Shown here: positions 1-8,531 of the stretch, in pieces
Layout: each line of letters starts with the position of its first letter
Numbering within the stretch: position 1 is the first letter of the stretch
From: Rhizobiaceae bacterium
GTDB lineage: Bacteria; Pseudomonadota; Alphaproteobacteria; Rhizobiales; Rhizobiaceae
Assembly (NCBI GenBank): GCA_025698895.1
Contig: JAILWO010000002.1
Span: 1,054,001-1,118,000, forward strand
Direction of reading: 5' to 3'
Length of the DNA: 64,000 bases
Program-made: the position numbers and the translations under genes
Notes under the pieces: generated by a model
Databases searched by the model: none
What the model saw: only the letters and a program-made list of their open reading frames with translations
Told to the model about the DNA's origin: nothing

Positions 1-111
1 GCCGTCGATGTAGGTCCAGTTGGAGGCGATTTGCGTCCACCACCAAGGGCTCAGTATGTGGAACAGGACCGATCCCACGACTACGAGAACGAGTGCAAGC
101 GCAAACACCAT
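1..111 (-). CDS. Cytochrome c oxidase subunit II-like protein, N-terminal fragment
   Basis: The gene begins at ATG 111 on the minus strand and runs off the left edge, so only 37 codons are visible. The product opens with a hydrophobic stretch (residues 2-17) that would be the first membrane helix, followed by HILSPWWWTQ and SNWTYID. From memory these match the N-terminus of a family of alphaproteobacterial heme-copper oxidase subunit II proteins, which carry the CuA site further downstream, outside this window. No Cu ligands can be checked here. The call rests on a short segment and on recalled family sequence, so confidence is moderate. Confidence 0.5.
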   Translation of the reverse strand, partial: MVFALALVLVVVGSVLFHILSPWWWTQIASNWTYIDG

Positions 112-227
112 GCCCCGATTCCTCCCCCCACTCGGGGACGAGCACGCCGTCCCACGGAACAGCGGAAGCATTATAGGCCGATTTCCGCGCCAAGTTCCAG
201 TTGTAGCCGCGAACAAATGACGCGGCG

Positions 228-494
228 TCAGCCAGTGAGGTTCGCAGTCGTTCCGGCGGAAAGGAATGCGCCGAGCAGCATCAGCAGAAAGCCTGCTCCC
301 ATGAGCGCGAGACCGGGCAAGTTGCCGGTCAGCCCCAGGAAGCCGAGGCCGTGTCGGCGCGGCTCCAAGGTGCCGTCTTTGGGCGCGGGGGCAGGCCGTA
401 CCGTGCCACTCAGCCTGCCGCGACGAAGCGCCCCGTAGATCATGTAGATCAGACCGCAGACGACGAGCAGCGCGCCGAGCCAGATGATTAACAT
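228..494 (-). CDS. Small two-helix membrane protein, unknown function
   Basis: An 88-residue protein with one predicted membrane helix near residues 2-20, a basic proline-rich middle (about 25-50) and a second hydrophobic glycine-rich segment near residues 58-82. The open frame extends further upstream, but ATG 494 is chosen because GGAGGTG sits six bases before it, the best ribosome binding site in this area. I do not recognise a family. It lies between the oxidase subunit and dusA with no close co-directional partner, so context gives no function. Confidence 0.6.
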   Translation of the reverse strand: MLIIWLGALLVVCGLIYMIYGALRRGRLSGTVRPAPAPKDGTLEPRRHGLGFLGLTGNLPGLALMGAGFLLMLLGAFLSAGTTANLTG

Positions 495-879
495 CGTCAC
501 CTCCACCAGGATCCGCACCCGACTATATAGTGCCGCGTCCCTCAATGCGCCACGTTGGCGATCCAATCTCTCGAAGTGGGTGTCGGCACCCGTTCCAGAC
601 GAGATATGCCAAACTCTGCCTACACCAACCGGAATGTCGGCTTCGAGGAAGGCAAAGTTTGCCTCCACGACCGACATCGAGGCGCAAAACGGTCGCTGCT
701 AGCAATGTGGCCCGATGGCCACTGCGGACCGATGGCTATCGTTTTTGACAAGTGTCTCTCCCGCTTGGACTACGTCGGTGCCAACAGACTGGAAGGGGAC
801 GAGAGCGGCTGCTATGTCGGCACGGTCATCTGAATCCTGTATTGGGGAAGAGTTGTTATCAGGACGAATTCGCGCGGAT
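495..879. other. Gene-poor stretch upstream of dusA
   Basis: About 385 bases between two divergent genes with no convincing coding sequence. Short open frames exist on both strands but none has a good ribosome binding site or recognisable product. A TTGACA hexamer lies at 745-750 without a good -10 partner. I see no RNA gene, repeat or terminator here. Confidence 0.4.
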
Positions 880-1872
880 ATGAATTATTCTGGGCCACAG
901 TTTGCCGTCGCACCCATGATGGATTGGACGGATCGGCATTGCCGTTTCCTCCACCGTCTGCTGTCGCGACGCGCGCTGCTCTATACCGAAATGGTCGTGG
1001 CCGACGCGGTGATCCACGGCGACCGCCAGCGCCTGCTGGGTTTCGATCCGGCCGAACATCCCGTCGCGCTGCAGCTCGGCGGTTCCGATCCGGAGAAGCT
1101 GGCGCGGGCGGCCCGGATCGCGGCCGGCTTCGGCTATGACGAGATCAACCTCAATGTCGGCTGCCCGTCCGACCGTGTCCGGTCGGGCACGTTCGGCGCC
1201 TGCCTGATGCGTGAGCCGGCGCTTGTCGCCGATTGCGTGGCGGCCATGAAGGAGGCCGTCGACGTGCCGGTGACGGTCAAGTGCCGGCTCGGCGTCGACG
1301 AGCAGGACATCGAGGAGGCCCTCGATCGCATGGCGGACGTGGTCTTCGCCGCCGGTTGCGACGCGTTGTGGGTTCATGCGCGCAAGGCGTGGCTTCAGGG
1401 GCTTTCGCCGAAGGAAAACCGCGACATTCCCCCGCTCGACTACGAGCGGGTCTACAGGCTCAAGGCGCGCCTGCCGGAGCGGTTCGTCGGCATCAATGGC
1501 GGCATCCCCGATATCGAGGCGGCGAAAGCGCATCTGGACCGTGTCGACGGTGCGATGCTGGGACGCGCCGCCTACCAGTCACCATGGCTGCTGGCCGCGG
1601 TCGACCAGACTGTGTTCGGATCGGCGGAACCCCGCCCCGAGATCGAGGCGGTGGCGCGGGCAATGGCCGATTATGCCGCCGGGCACGTCGCCGCGGGCGG
1701 ACGCGTCTCGCAGGTGACGCGCCACATGGTGGGCCTGTTTCACGGCGTGCCGGGCGCGCGGCGCTATCGCCAGATCCTGTCGGAAGGCGCGACGCGGCCC
1801 GGTGCCGGGCCGGAGATCATCCTCGAAGCGCTCGACGCGGTGCTGCCCGGGCTCGAGCGCCGCGCGGCGTAA
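880..1872 (+). CDS. dusA: tRNA-dihydrouridine(20/20a) synthase DusA
   Basis: A 330-residue FMN-dependent TIM-barrel enzyme that reduces uridine in the tRNA D-loop to dihydrouridine. The N-terminal FAVAPMMDWTDRHCR segment and the NLNVGCPSDRV motif with the catalytic cysteine (residue about 96) are diagnostic of the DusA branch, as are HARKAWLQGLSPKENR and the GINGGI phosphate-binding loop. ATG 880 is chosen because family members start a few residues before this AVAPMMD segment; the open frame reaches back to 715 but that extension has no family character. The gene stands alone, with a 125-base gap before the next co-directional gene. Confidence 0.93.
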   Translation: MNYSGPQFAVAPMMDWTDRHCRFLHRLLSRRALLYTEMVVADAVIHGDRQRLLGFDPAEHPVALQLGGSDPEKLARAARIAAGFGYDEINLNVGCPSDRVRSGTFGACLMREPALVADCVAAMKEAVDVPVTVKCRLGVDEQDIEEALDRMADVVFAAGCDALWVHARKAWLQGLSPKENRDIPPLDYERVYRLKARLPERFVGINGGIPDIEAAKAHLDRVDGAMLGRAAYQSPWLLAAVDQTVFGSAEPRPEIEAVARAMADYAAGHVAAGGRVSQVTRHMVGLFHGVPGARRYRQILSEGATRPGAGPEIILEALDAVLPGLERRAA

Positions 1873-1997
1873 ATCTTAGCGCTTCGTTCGCTCCGGGGCC
1901 CCGTTCGCGCGCCTGGACCAAAGCCTCGCCGGTTTACTTCGCGCGCGCATTTCGCTAGCCGCTTGGCTTCCCGCCGACCGGCCGAGAGACCCCGCGT

Positions 1998-2828
1998 ATG
2001 GACTGGACCGCGCTTCCCATCGAGGAGATCGCCGCCTTCGCGGCCGGCGTGGCCGTGGCCGGCGTCATTTCGGGGCTTCTGGCCGGCATTTTCGGCATAG
2101 GCGGCGGGGCAATCCTCGTCCCGGTCTTCTACCAGGTTCTGGGGCTTCTCGGTGTCGACGAAAGCGTGCGCATGCATCTGGCCGTGGGCTCCTCGCTGGC
2201 GATCATCATCCCGACCTCGCTGCGGTCCTTCCAGGCGCACCACGCCCGCGGCGTCGTCGACATGGATCTGCTGAAAAGCTTCCTGATCCCGGTTCCTCTC
2301 GGCGTCGTCCTCGCCTCGCTCGTGGCGGCCCTGATCTCGAGCGAGGGCTTGCGCGGCGTCTTTGCCGCCATCGCGCTGGTTGTGGGGCTGCGGCTCGTCT
2401 TCAATCGCGAGCACTGGCGGATCGGAACCGACATACCCGGCTTTCCGGTGCGGCCGGTGATTGGGCTCCTGATCGGTTTCTTCTCGACGCTGATGGGGAT
2501 CGGCGGCGGCGTGCTCAACAACACTTTCATGGCACTGTTCGGCCGGCCGATGCACCAGGCGGTCGCCACCTCGTCGGGCGTCGGCGTGCTGATCGCCATT
2601 CCCGGCACGATCGGCTACATCCTCGCCGGTTGGGGGCATCCCGACCTGCCGATCGCCTCGACCGGCTACGTCAACTGGATCGCGGTGGCGCTGATCATCC
2701 CCATCGCCATCGTCGTCACGCCCTGGGGCGTGCGCATCTCGCACGCGCTCAAGAAGCGCCAGCTCGAGATCGGATTCGGGCTGTTTTGCCTGTTCGTGTC
2801 GGGGCGGTTCGCGCTCAGCCTCCTGTAG
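1998..2828 (+). CDS. TauE/SafE family sulfite/organosulfonate exporter-like permease
   Basis: A 276-residue membrane protein with about eight hydrophobic segments. It shows the duplicated architecture of the TauE/SafE (DUF81) family: each half begins with a glycine-rich helix, FGIGGGAILVP near residues 33-43 and MGIGGGVLNN near residues 165-175. Characterised members export sulfite, sulfoacetate or related anions, but the substrate here cannot be read from sequence and there are no sulfur genes nearby. The last 14 bases overlap the convergent P-loop kinase gene. Confidence 0.85.
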   Translation: MDWTALPIEEIAAFAAGVAVAGVISGLLAGIFGIGGGAILVPVFYQVLGLLGVDESVRMHLAVGSSLAIIIPTSLRSFQAHHARGVVDMDLLKSFLIPVPLGVVLASLVAALISSEGLRGVFAAIALVVGLRLVFNREHWRIGTDIPGFPVRPVIGLLIGFFSTLMGIGGGVLNNTFMALFGRPMHQAVATSSGVGVLIAIPGTIGYILAGWGHPDLPIASTGYVNWIAVALIIPIAIVVTPWGVRISHALKKRQLEIGFGLFCLFVSGRFALSLL

Positions 2829-3354
2829 CGCATCCGGCCTGGCGACGGGTCGTGTCGACAAATGCCGCGATCGCCGCCGGCGAGGTGAGGTGATGGACCC
2901 GCTTCGACCCGGCGGCATCGGCGACATATTGCCGGTATCTGGGCGTCAGGTGGCGATGGCACCGCCAGATCGTCCGGTAGCTGTTCATCGTGCTGCGCCA
3001 GATCGGGCTGTCCTCTGGCCATCCTTCGGGCGTTTTGAACAGGCCGGTTAGCAGGCGCTTCGAAACCCACCGATAGTGGGTGGAAAGCGGCAGGTCGACA
3101 TGGATCAGCGTGTCGGCGACCGCCAGCCGCTCCCAGGTCGTGCCGAACGTACCGAATCCGTCCATGATCCATTCAGGGCGATCGAGCAATTCAGCATGTC
3201 TGCCCAGATATTCCTCGATCGGAACTTCGCCGCCACCCGGCCTGTACCTGATCGTGTCGATCGCGAAATGGGGCAGACCCGTCAGAACCGACAGGCGACG
3301 CGCCAGCGTCGATTTCCCGCCGCCGGCATTGCCGAATATCGCGACCCTGCGCAT
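2815..3354 (-). CDS. Adenylate kinase-like P-loop NTPase (FlaR/topology-modulation type)
   Basis: A 179-residue protein starting MRRVAIFGNAGGGKSTLARR, a classic Walker A loop at residues 8-16. The rest, with a short LID-like region and an HVDLPLSTHYRWVSKRLL segment, resembles the small nucleotide-kinase-like proteins annotated as DNA topology modulation protein FlaR or AAA-family ATPase. Substrate is unknown. The 3' end overlaps the convergent TauE/SafE gene by 14 bases. No operon partner is evident; the protease gene ends about 80 bases upstream on the same strand. Confidence 0.75.
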   Translation of the reverse strand: MRRVAIFGNAGGGKSTLARRLSVLTGLPHFAIDTIRYRPGGGEVPIEEYLGRHAELLDRPEWIMDGFGTFGTTWERLAVADTLIHVDLPLSTHYRWVSKRLLTGLFKTPEGWPEDSPIWRSTMNSYRTIWRCHRHLTPRYRQYVADAAGSKRVHHLTSPAAIAAFVDTTRRQAGCATGG

Positions 3355-3435
3355 CGTATGCGCTTCCCGATTTTTGAACGCGAATATCGATAGCCGACCG
3401 GCCGAGGAACGGGAAGCGGTCCCGATCCTCGTTGT

Positions 3436-4137
3436 TCAGTCCCTGAGGATCATGCGCTCGCCGCGCACGTCGAAGCCCGACAGCGTGTCGATGAAATTCA
3501 TGCCGAGCAGGCTTTGGGTAAGGCGGCCTTCCTCCGCCACCAGCACCGGAAGCGGCCCCCGCACGATAGACCCGACGGCGATCTCGCCGGCCGTGACGCG
3601 TGCCGCGCGCGCCATGCCGTTGGCTGTCGAGACCTGGATGTCGTAGCGCAGATCGGCCGGATCGAAGCCCGCGCGCCGCGCATCCTCGGCGGTCAGCACG
3701 GTCGCCGTCGCGCCGGTGTCAAGCATGAAGGAGACCGGCGTTCCGTCGACCGTGCCGCGCACACCGAAATGGCCGCCGGCCATGCGGTCGAGGCGCACCG
3801 CGTTTGCCCCGTCACTGGTGGTTACCGACAACGGCGACCCCGGCACCAGGCCGGCGGTGACGGCGCTGGCAATATCCTGAAGTTCGTAGCGATACTGGTA
3901 GCCGGCAACCAGAACCACAAGGATCATCAGCCAGACGGCGATGGACCGCGTTGCCTGTCCCAGCCGGATGCCCGATCCCAGCACGCCGGCGCCGATGACG
4001 AGCCCCAGCACCGTGAGATAGAGCAGGCGGCCGAAGCGATCGGTCTCCAGCCCGGCGACGCTGCCCGTGGAATCGTTCCACAAAAGCAGTCCCAGGCCGG
4101 CGGCCATGATGGCGATGGCGATCCAGAACAGCCGCAT
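3436..4137 (-). CDS. Membrane-anchored retropepsin-like aspartic protease (TIGR02281 type)
   Basis: A 233-residue protein with three hydrophobic segments in the first 90 residues, then a soluble domain from about residue 115. The domain contains MLDTGATATVLT (Asp-Thr-Gly at about 139-141), the catalytic signature of single-domain retropepsin-like proteases that work as homodimers. The second conserved element LLGMNFID near residue 213 fits the same family. The DUF1289 gene ends 10 bases upstream on the same strand, so the two are probably co-transcribed. Natural substrates of this bacterial family are not known to me. Confidence 0.82.
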   Translation of the reverse strand: MRLFWIAIAIMAAGLGLLLWNDSTGSVAGLETDRFGRLLYLTVLGLVIGAGVLGSGIRLGQATRSIAVWLMILVVLVAGYQYRYELQDIASAVTAGLVPGSPLSVTTSDGANAVRLDRMAGGHFGVRGTVDGTPVSFMLDTGATATVLTAEDARRAGFDPADLRYDIQVSTANGMARAARVTAGEIAVGSIVRGPLPVLVAEEGRLTQSLLGMNFIDTLSGFDVRGERMILRD

Positions 4138-4147
4138 CGTCGCGATC

Positions 4148-4372
4148 CTAGCCTCGCTCGCGCGCCATGCGCGCGCGCCGCGTTTCGCGCCGCGGTCTGC
4201 GTTCGACGGTTTCCAGCCGCGCGGGAAGCACCTCCATGACGGACCGCCTCTCGGTCGGCGTCATGCCGATCCATGAGGCGATCTCGCCGCGCGTGCGCCC
4301 GCAGCCGAAGCAGTATCCCGTCCGGTCGTCGATCTGGCAGATCAGGATGCAGGGGGATTCGATCGAGGCCAT
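4148..4372 (-). CDS. DUF1289 small cysteine-rich protein
   Basis: A 74-residue protein with [10 protein letters not shown] followed by [17 protein letters not shown], giving four cysteines in a C-x3-C...C-x2-C layout that defines DUF1289 (COG3313) and suggests metal or Fe-S binding. The C-terminal third is arginine-rich. ATG 4372 is preferred over an upstream in-frame ATG because the family begins just before SPC. It is probably transcribed with the protease gene that begins 10 bases downstream. Confidence 0.85.
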   Translation of the reverse strand: MASIESPCILICQIDDRTGYCFGCGRTRGEIASWIGMTPTERRSVMEVLPARLETVERRPRRETRRARMARERG

Positions 4373-4497
4373 CGCCGCTTCCGTGTGTCGCCAAGATGTG
4401 GGCGAAGAACCATCGCGATGCAAGCGCGGGCGCGACGGTGGTTGTCAGCGGCGCGACGCCTCTCTATGTCGGCTCGATCCCGCAAGCGAGTTCTCCC

Positions 4498-5460
4498 GTG
4501 ACGACCGGCCTTCCTTTCGACGACATCCGCGCCATCATTCGCGCGCTTCCCGAAATCGACCGGGCGGCGGCCGACCGCGCCGGGCAAGCGCGCGCCGCCT
4601 TCCCGCTGCGGGCCGGGGGGCTGGGCAGCCTGGAGGGGGCCGGCGCCTGGTTTGCCGGGGTGACGGGACGCAAGGTGGGTTCGGCCGCGCGCCCCGTGCT
4701 GGCGCTCTTTGCCGGCTCGCACGAGGTCGACGAGGCGGACGCGCGGGCCGAAGCAGCCGGTTTCGTCGAACGGTCCGGCAGGGGCGAGGCCGCGGTCGCG
4801 CAGGCCTGCGGAGCCAACGAGGTCGCCTTGAAGGTCTACGATCTGGCGCTGGACCTTCCCGTTCCCGACACGGCGCGCGAGGCAGCGGTCGATGAAAAGA
4901 CCTGCGCGGCGACCATGGCCTTCGGCATGGAGGCGATCGGCGGCGGCCATGAGCTGGTTGCCTTGAGCTCCGTCGGCCGGGGAGGGCGCATATCGGCGGC
5001 GGCACTGGCCGCGGCGCTGGCGGGCGAGGAGGTCGCCGCCTGGCTGCCGGGGGACCTGCCCGTCGAAACGGCCGAAGGAGCGGCTCGCGCCGTCGCATTC
5101 CACAAATCGCATCTCGGCGATCCGCTGGAAGCGCTGCGCCGGCTCGGCGGCCGCGAGACGGCGGCGATCGCCGGTGCGATTCTCGCCGCGCGCTCCGAGC
5201 GCATCCCCGTCATCCTCGATGGCCGCGTCGCGGTCGCCGCCGCGCTCGTGCTCGAGCGGGTCCGGTCCGACGCCATCGACCATTGCCGGCTGGCCTGTCC
5301 TCTGGGCGACGAGCGCTGGGACGCGACGTCGGCGAAGGCTGGGCTTGAACCGCTGGGCGATCACGGGATGCCGGAGGGGGAGGGGCTGGCGGCGGTGTTC
5401 GCGACCCTGGCCGTGCGGACCGCGCTTGCCATCCACAATGGTCTGGCCGCTGTTTCTTAG
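4498..5460 (+). CDS. CobT-like protein with degenerate active site
   Basis: A 320-residue homologue of nicotinate-nucleotide:dimethylbenzimidazole phosphoribosyltransferase, the enzyme that activates the lower ligand of cobalamin. Family sequence is clear at LKVYDLALD (111-119), TCAATMAFGMEAI (135-147) and ALRRLGGRETAAIAGAIL (212-229). Key positions are changed: where authentic CobT has GEMGIGNTT, containing a catalytic-site glutamate, this protein has SSVGRGGRI (157-165), and the AGxHGV loop reads AGSHEV (72-77). The C-terminal glutamate region survives as PEGEG (292-296). GTG 4498 is chosen since family proteins begin just before GLPFDDIR; no other cobalamin gene or B12 riboswitch is in view. 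It may be a divergent paralogue with altered activity. Confidence 0.75.
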   Translation: MTTGLPFDDIRAIIRALPEIDRAAADRAGQARAAFPLRAGGLGSLEGAGAWFAGVTGRKVGSAARPVLALFAGSHEVDEADARAEAAGFVERSGRGEAAVAQACGANEVALKVYDLALDLPVPDTAREAAVDEKTCAATMAFGMEAIGGGHELVALSSVGRGGRISAAALAAALAGEEVAAWLPGDLPVETAEGAARAVAFHKSHLGDPLEALRRLGGRETAAIAGAILAARSERIPVILDGRVAVAAALVLERVRSDAIDHCRLACPLGDERWDATSAKAGLEPLGDHGMPEGEGLAAVFATLAVRTALAIHNGLAAVS

Positions 5461-5473
5461 ATTTTGAAAGGGG

Positions 5474-7003
5474 CTACCGCCGCCCGCCCGCCGCGGCCCT
5501 GGCCGGGGCGGTGGGGATCGCCGGCAGTTCTTCCATCACCCGCGAGGCCGGGAAGGTCGCGATCGCCTCGGTTCCTTCGCGCAGCTTTGATTTCAGATCG
5601 AACGTGCCGCCATGCAGTTCGACCAGGCCCTGCACGATCGGGAGGCCGAGGCCCGTGCCCTGTTCGGCGCTCTTGATGGCGATGGAGCCCTGGCCGAAGG
5701 CCGCCAGCACGATCGGAATCTCCTCGGGCGGAATGCCTGGGCCATTGTCGCGCACCGAGATGTACTGGCCGCCGCCGGCCGTCCAGCCGACCGTGACGCG
5801 CACCTCGCCGCCCGATGGCGTGAACTTGATGGCGTTGGAGAGCAGGTTCAGGCCGATCTGGCGGATCGAGCGTTCGTCGGCGAACAGCCGCGGCAGGCCG
5901 GGCTGGAAGTTCTGGATGACGCGGATGTCCTTGGTGCGCGCTCTGAGTTCGACCAGATGGCAGCACTCCTCGATCGTGTATGCGATCGTGACAGGCTCCT
6001 CGTTGAGCTGATAGCGGCCCGCCTCGATGCGCGAGAGGTCGAGGATCTCGTTGATGAGATTAAGCAGGTGCTCGCCCGAATCGTGGATGTCGCGCGCATA
6101 GTCGCGATAGGTCTCGTTCTCGATCGGGCCGAGCACCTGCTTGGCCATGACCTCCGAGAAGCCGAGGATGGCGTTGAGCGGCGTCCGCAATTCGTGGCTC
6201 ATCGAGGCCAGGAAGCGCGACTTGGCGAGATTGGCTTCCTCCGCACGCCGGCGCGCCTCGTCCGACATAGATTTCGCCGTCTCGAGTTCGACGATCAGGG
6301 CATCCTTCTCGGTCCGGAAGGTCAGATAGCTCAGCGCCGACCGTTCGAGATGTCCCGCCACGAAGGAGAAGAAGGGCAGCGAGCCGATCAGCAGGCCGGC
6401 CAAGATAGCCTGCACCGGCTCGCCGGACGCCCACGCGCCCCAGGCATAGACGGCGATCGGCAGGCCGAACGTGACGAAGAGCGTGCGGCCGAGCGAGGAG
6501 GCGATGATGGCGGTGGCGGCCATGGCGACCAGCAGGACCACGGCCTTGACGACCGGAAACTGCTCGACCTGACAGGCGCCGCATCCCAGCGCCGCGAAGA
6601 TCGCCCAGCCGATGCCGGTGGCGAAATGGCCGGCCAGGAAGGTGAGCCGGGTGCGCCGCACGTCGAGTTCCGCCGCCTCGCGCCCGTCGATCGCCCTGGC
6701 GTACCAGGCCAGCGCCAGGTAGAGCGCGACGGTCACGAGCGCCCAGGCGATAACCGACGAATCCATGCCGGCCGTCATGCCCGCCGCCGTCACCACCAGC
6801 ACGAGGATCGGGATCGCCGTTGCCGCGCTCGCCATGGCGTGGGCGTGCAGCTTGAGCAGCTCGCGGTCGAAGGCGGGATTTTCCGATTTGTTGGCAAGCC
6901 TTTCACGCATGGCCCGCACGGCCCGCGCCACATCGGTGTTGCGATGCGGTTTGCGGCGGTCCACTATGATCTTGTCGGCCTGCTGGAAGCTTTCGAGCGC
7001 CAT
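5474..7003 (-). CDS. Membrane sensor histidine kinase, PleC/DivJ/PdhS-like kinase core
   Basis: A 509-residue kinase. A cytoplasmic N-terminal 60 residues precede about six hydrophobic helices between residues 60 and 215, then a short coiled coil and the HisKA domain with MSHELRTPLNAILGFSEVM, phospho-acceptor histidine near residue 270. The ATPase domain shows NLLSNAIKFTP (N box), DNGPGIP (G1) and GTGLGLPI (G2). The SHELRTPLNAILGFSE version of the H box is that of the PleC/DivJ/PdhS group, which controls DivK in alphaproteobacteria; membership is inferred from this motif only. No response regulator lies beside it. It converges with the CobT-like gene, 13 bases apart. Confidence 0.85.
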   Translation of the reverse strand: MALESFQQADKIIVDRRKPHRNTDVARAVRAMRERLANKSENPAFDRELLKLHAHAMASAATAIPILVLVVTAAGMTAGMDSSVIAWALVTVALYLALAWYARAIDGREAAELDVRRTRLTFLAGHFATGIGWAIFAALGCGACQVEQFPVVKAVVLLVAMAATAIIASSLGRTLFVTFGLPIAVYAWGAWASGEPVQAILAGLLIGSLPFFSFVAGHLERSALSYLTFRTEKDALIVELETAKSMSDEARRRAEEANLAKSRFLASMSHELRTPLNAILGFSEVMAKQVLGPIENETYRDYARDIHDSGEHLLNLINEILDLSRIEAGRYQLNEEPVTIAYTIEECCHLVELRARTKDIRVIQNFQPGLPRLFADERSIRQIGLNLLSNAIKFTPSGGEVRVTVGWTAGGGQYISVRDNGPGIPPEEIPIVLAAFGQGSIAIKSAEQGTGLGLPIVQGLVELHGGTFDLKSKLREGTEAIATFPASRVMEELPAIPTAPARAAAGGRR

Positions 7004-7078
7004 GTCCCGCTTGCGAAAACGCGATGGTGAGGGTCTGGCGTGAGGCTAGGCGGCAATGATTAAGGTTCTCTTCAGCAT

Positions 7079-7696
7079 ATGAGAAGAATTCGCCGCAGGC
7101 CGGCGGCCGCTCTTCGGCGCGGGGCGCGGCCGCGATTTCTGGCCACCGGGAAGGGCACGATCTTCGTGGCCGCTCTCTTCGCCCTTTTGATAGTGGCCGC
7201 CTCCCGTCTCGACATGACGCCCGAGCCCGCCTCCTTCGCCGGCACGCCCTTGGTGCATGATGGCGATACGGTGAGCATGGGAGGCGAGCGCATGCGCCTG
7301 CTTGGCGTGGACGCGCCTGAACTGGGCCAGACATGCCGTCGCGCGGGCGCGGACTATCGCTGCGGGATCGAAGCGCGCGACGAATTGAGACGTCTTGTCG
7401 CCGGCGGCGCGACCTGCCAGGGCTGGCGGCGCGACCGCTACCGCCGCCTGCTTGTGACCTGCCGCCGCGACGGCGACGACCTCAATGCCAGGCTGGTGGC
7501 CGGCGGCTGGGCGCTTGCCTATGGCGACTACGAAGCGCAGGAGCGGCAGGCCCGTTCCGCCCGTCGCGGACTGTGGGCCGGCGATTTCGCGCCTCCGGCG
7601 GCGTGGCGGGCCGAACGGGGCGACGCGGCCGAGGCTCCGCACGACCTGATGAACGCCGTCATCGAAATCATCCGCCACCTCTTTCGTTCCGGGTAA
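7079..7696 (+). CDS. Thermonuclease (SNase-like) family protein, membrane-anchored
   Basis: A 205-residue protein with an arginine-rich N-terminus and one hydrophobic segment (about 27-44), likely a signal anchor, then a staphylococcal nuclease-like OB-fold domain at about 58-165. Conserved nuclease elements are HDGDTVSMGGERMRLLGVDAPE, supplying the Ca-binding aspartates and an active-site Arg, and RDRYRRLLVTC with the second Arg. It is expected to act outside the cytoplasm on nucleic acid. A 75-base gap separates it from the divergent histidine kinase gene. Confidence 0.82.
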   Translation: MRRIRRRPAAALRRGARPRFLATGKGTIFVAALFALLIVAASRLDMTPEPASFAGTPLVHDGDTVSMGGERMRLLGVDAPELGQTCRRAGADYRCGIEARDELRRLVAGGATCQGWRRDRYRRLLVTCRRDGDDLNARLVAGGWALAYGDYEAQERQARSARRGLWAGDFAPPAAWRAERGDAAEAPHDLMNAVIEIIRHLFRSG

Positions 7697-7720
7697 GGGC
7701 GGCCCATAAACGGTCCGACC

Positions 7721-7899
7721 AGGGTCTGTTGAGATTCACGACTGAGCGTGGCGGAGTCGAGGACGGGCGCGCAGCGACCAATATGGTGCTTTTCGGGGTC
7801 GCGCAGCGACGAGCGGAACGTACATGCAGGTACTTGAGCACCGGAAGCGCAGGAAAGCGCCATTTGCAGCCCGTCCGGGCATGAATCTCAACAGACCCT
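7721..7899. mobile_element. MITE-like element with perfect 18-bp terminal inverted repeats
   Basis: AGGGTCTGTTGAGATTCA at 7721-7738 is repeated as its exact reverse complement at 7882-7899. The 179-bp unit contains no transposase-sized frame, so it fits a non-autonomous MITE mobilised in trans. I could not identify a target-site duplication. The right terminus ends 5-6 bases before the GGAGG ribosome binding site of the glutathione S-transferase gene, so any promoter for that gene must lie in or before the element. I recall similar termini in rhizobial genomes but cannot name the parent insertion sequence. Confidence 0.75.
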
Positions 7900-7915
7900 A
7901 GAACGGAGGAACGAG

Positions 7916-8527
7916 ATGAAACTCTATGACGGCGGCAAGGCCCCCAATCCGCGCCGGGTGCGCGTCTTCCTGGCCGAGAAGGGCGTGGAGGTGCCGCTGG
8001 TGCCGGTCGACATGGGCGCGCTGGAGCACAAGGGCGAAGCGGTCTCGTCGCGCAACCCGCTGCAGCGGCTGCCGGTGCTGGAGCTGGACGACGGCACGAT
8101 CATCACCGAATCGATCGCGATCTGCCGCTATTTCGACGAACTGCACCCGGAACCGAACCTGTTCGGCAAGGGCGCGCTGGGCAAGGCCATGGTCGAGATG
8201 TGGCAGCGGCGCATGGAGCTCAATCTGATGATGACGGTCGCGAACGCCTTCCGGCACATCCATCCCGCCATGAAGGAATGGGAAGTGCCGCAGATCGCCG
8301 AATGGGGCGAGGTCAACAAGCCGCGCGCGATCGAGTTCCTGCGCATCCTCGACGGTGAACTGGCGAAGCGCGAATTCGTGGCAGGCGACGACTATTCGGT
8401 GGCCGACATCACCGGCATGATCGCGGTCGATTTCATGAAGCCGGCGCGCATCCAGGTGCCGGAAGACCTCGTCAACGTGCGCCGCTGGCATCAGGCCGTC
8501 TCGGCGCGCCCGAGCGCCCAGGCCTGA
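7916..8527 (+). CDS. Glutathione S-transferase family protein
   Basis: A 203-residue two-domain protein. The thioredoxin-like N-terminal domain (1-80) contains the LPVLELDDGTIITES segment with the cis-proline and the glutathione-contacting Glu-Ser pair. The helical C-terminal domain (90-203) contains VAGDDYSVADITGMIAVDF, the N-capping box typical of GSTs. The start has a strong CGGAGGA site 6-10 bases upstream. The electrophilic substrate is unknown. The following uracil-DNA glycosylase family gene starts 4 bases after the stop, so the two are probably one transcript. Confidence 0.88.
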   Translation: MKLYDGGKAPNPRRVRVFLAEKGVEVPLVPVDMGALEHKGEAVSSRNPLQRLPVLELDDGTIITESIAICRYFDELHPEPNLFGKGALGKAMVEMWQRRMELNLMMTVANAFRHIHPAMKEWEVPQIAEWGEVNKPRAIEFLRILDGELAKREFVAGDDYSVADITGMIAVDFMKPARIQVPEDLVNVRRWHQAVSARPSAQA

Positions 8528-8531
8528 GGGC

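Noticed and set aside
4373-4497. Cobalamin riboswitch before the CobT-like gene
   Set aside because: No B12-box or conserved core could be found in the 125-base gap.
7721-7899. Complete insertion sequence
   Set aside because: Too short for a transposase; kept as a MITE-like element instead.
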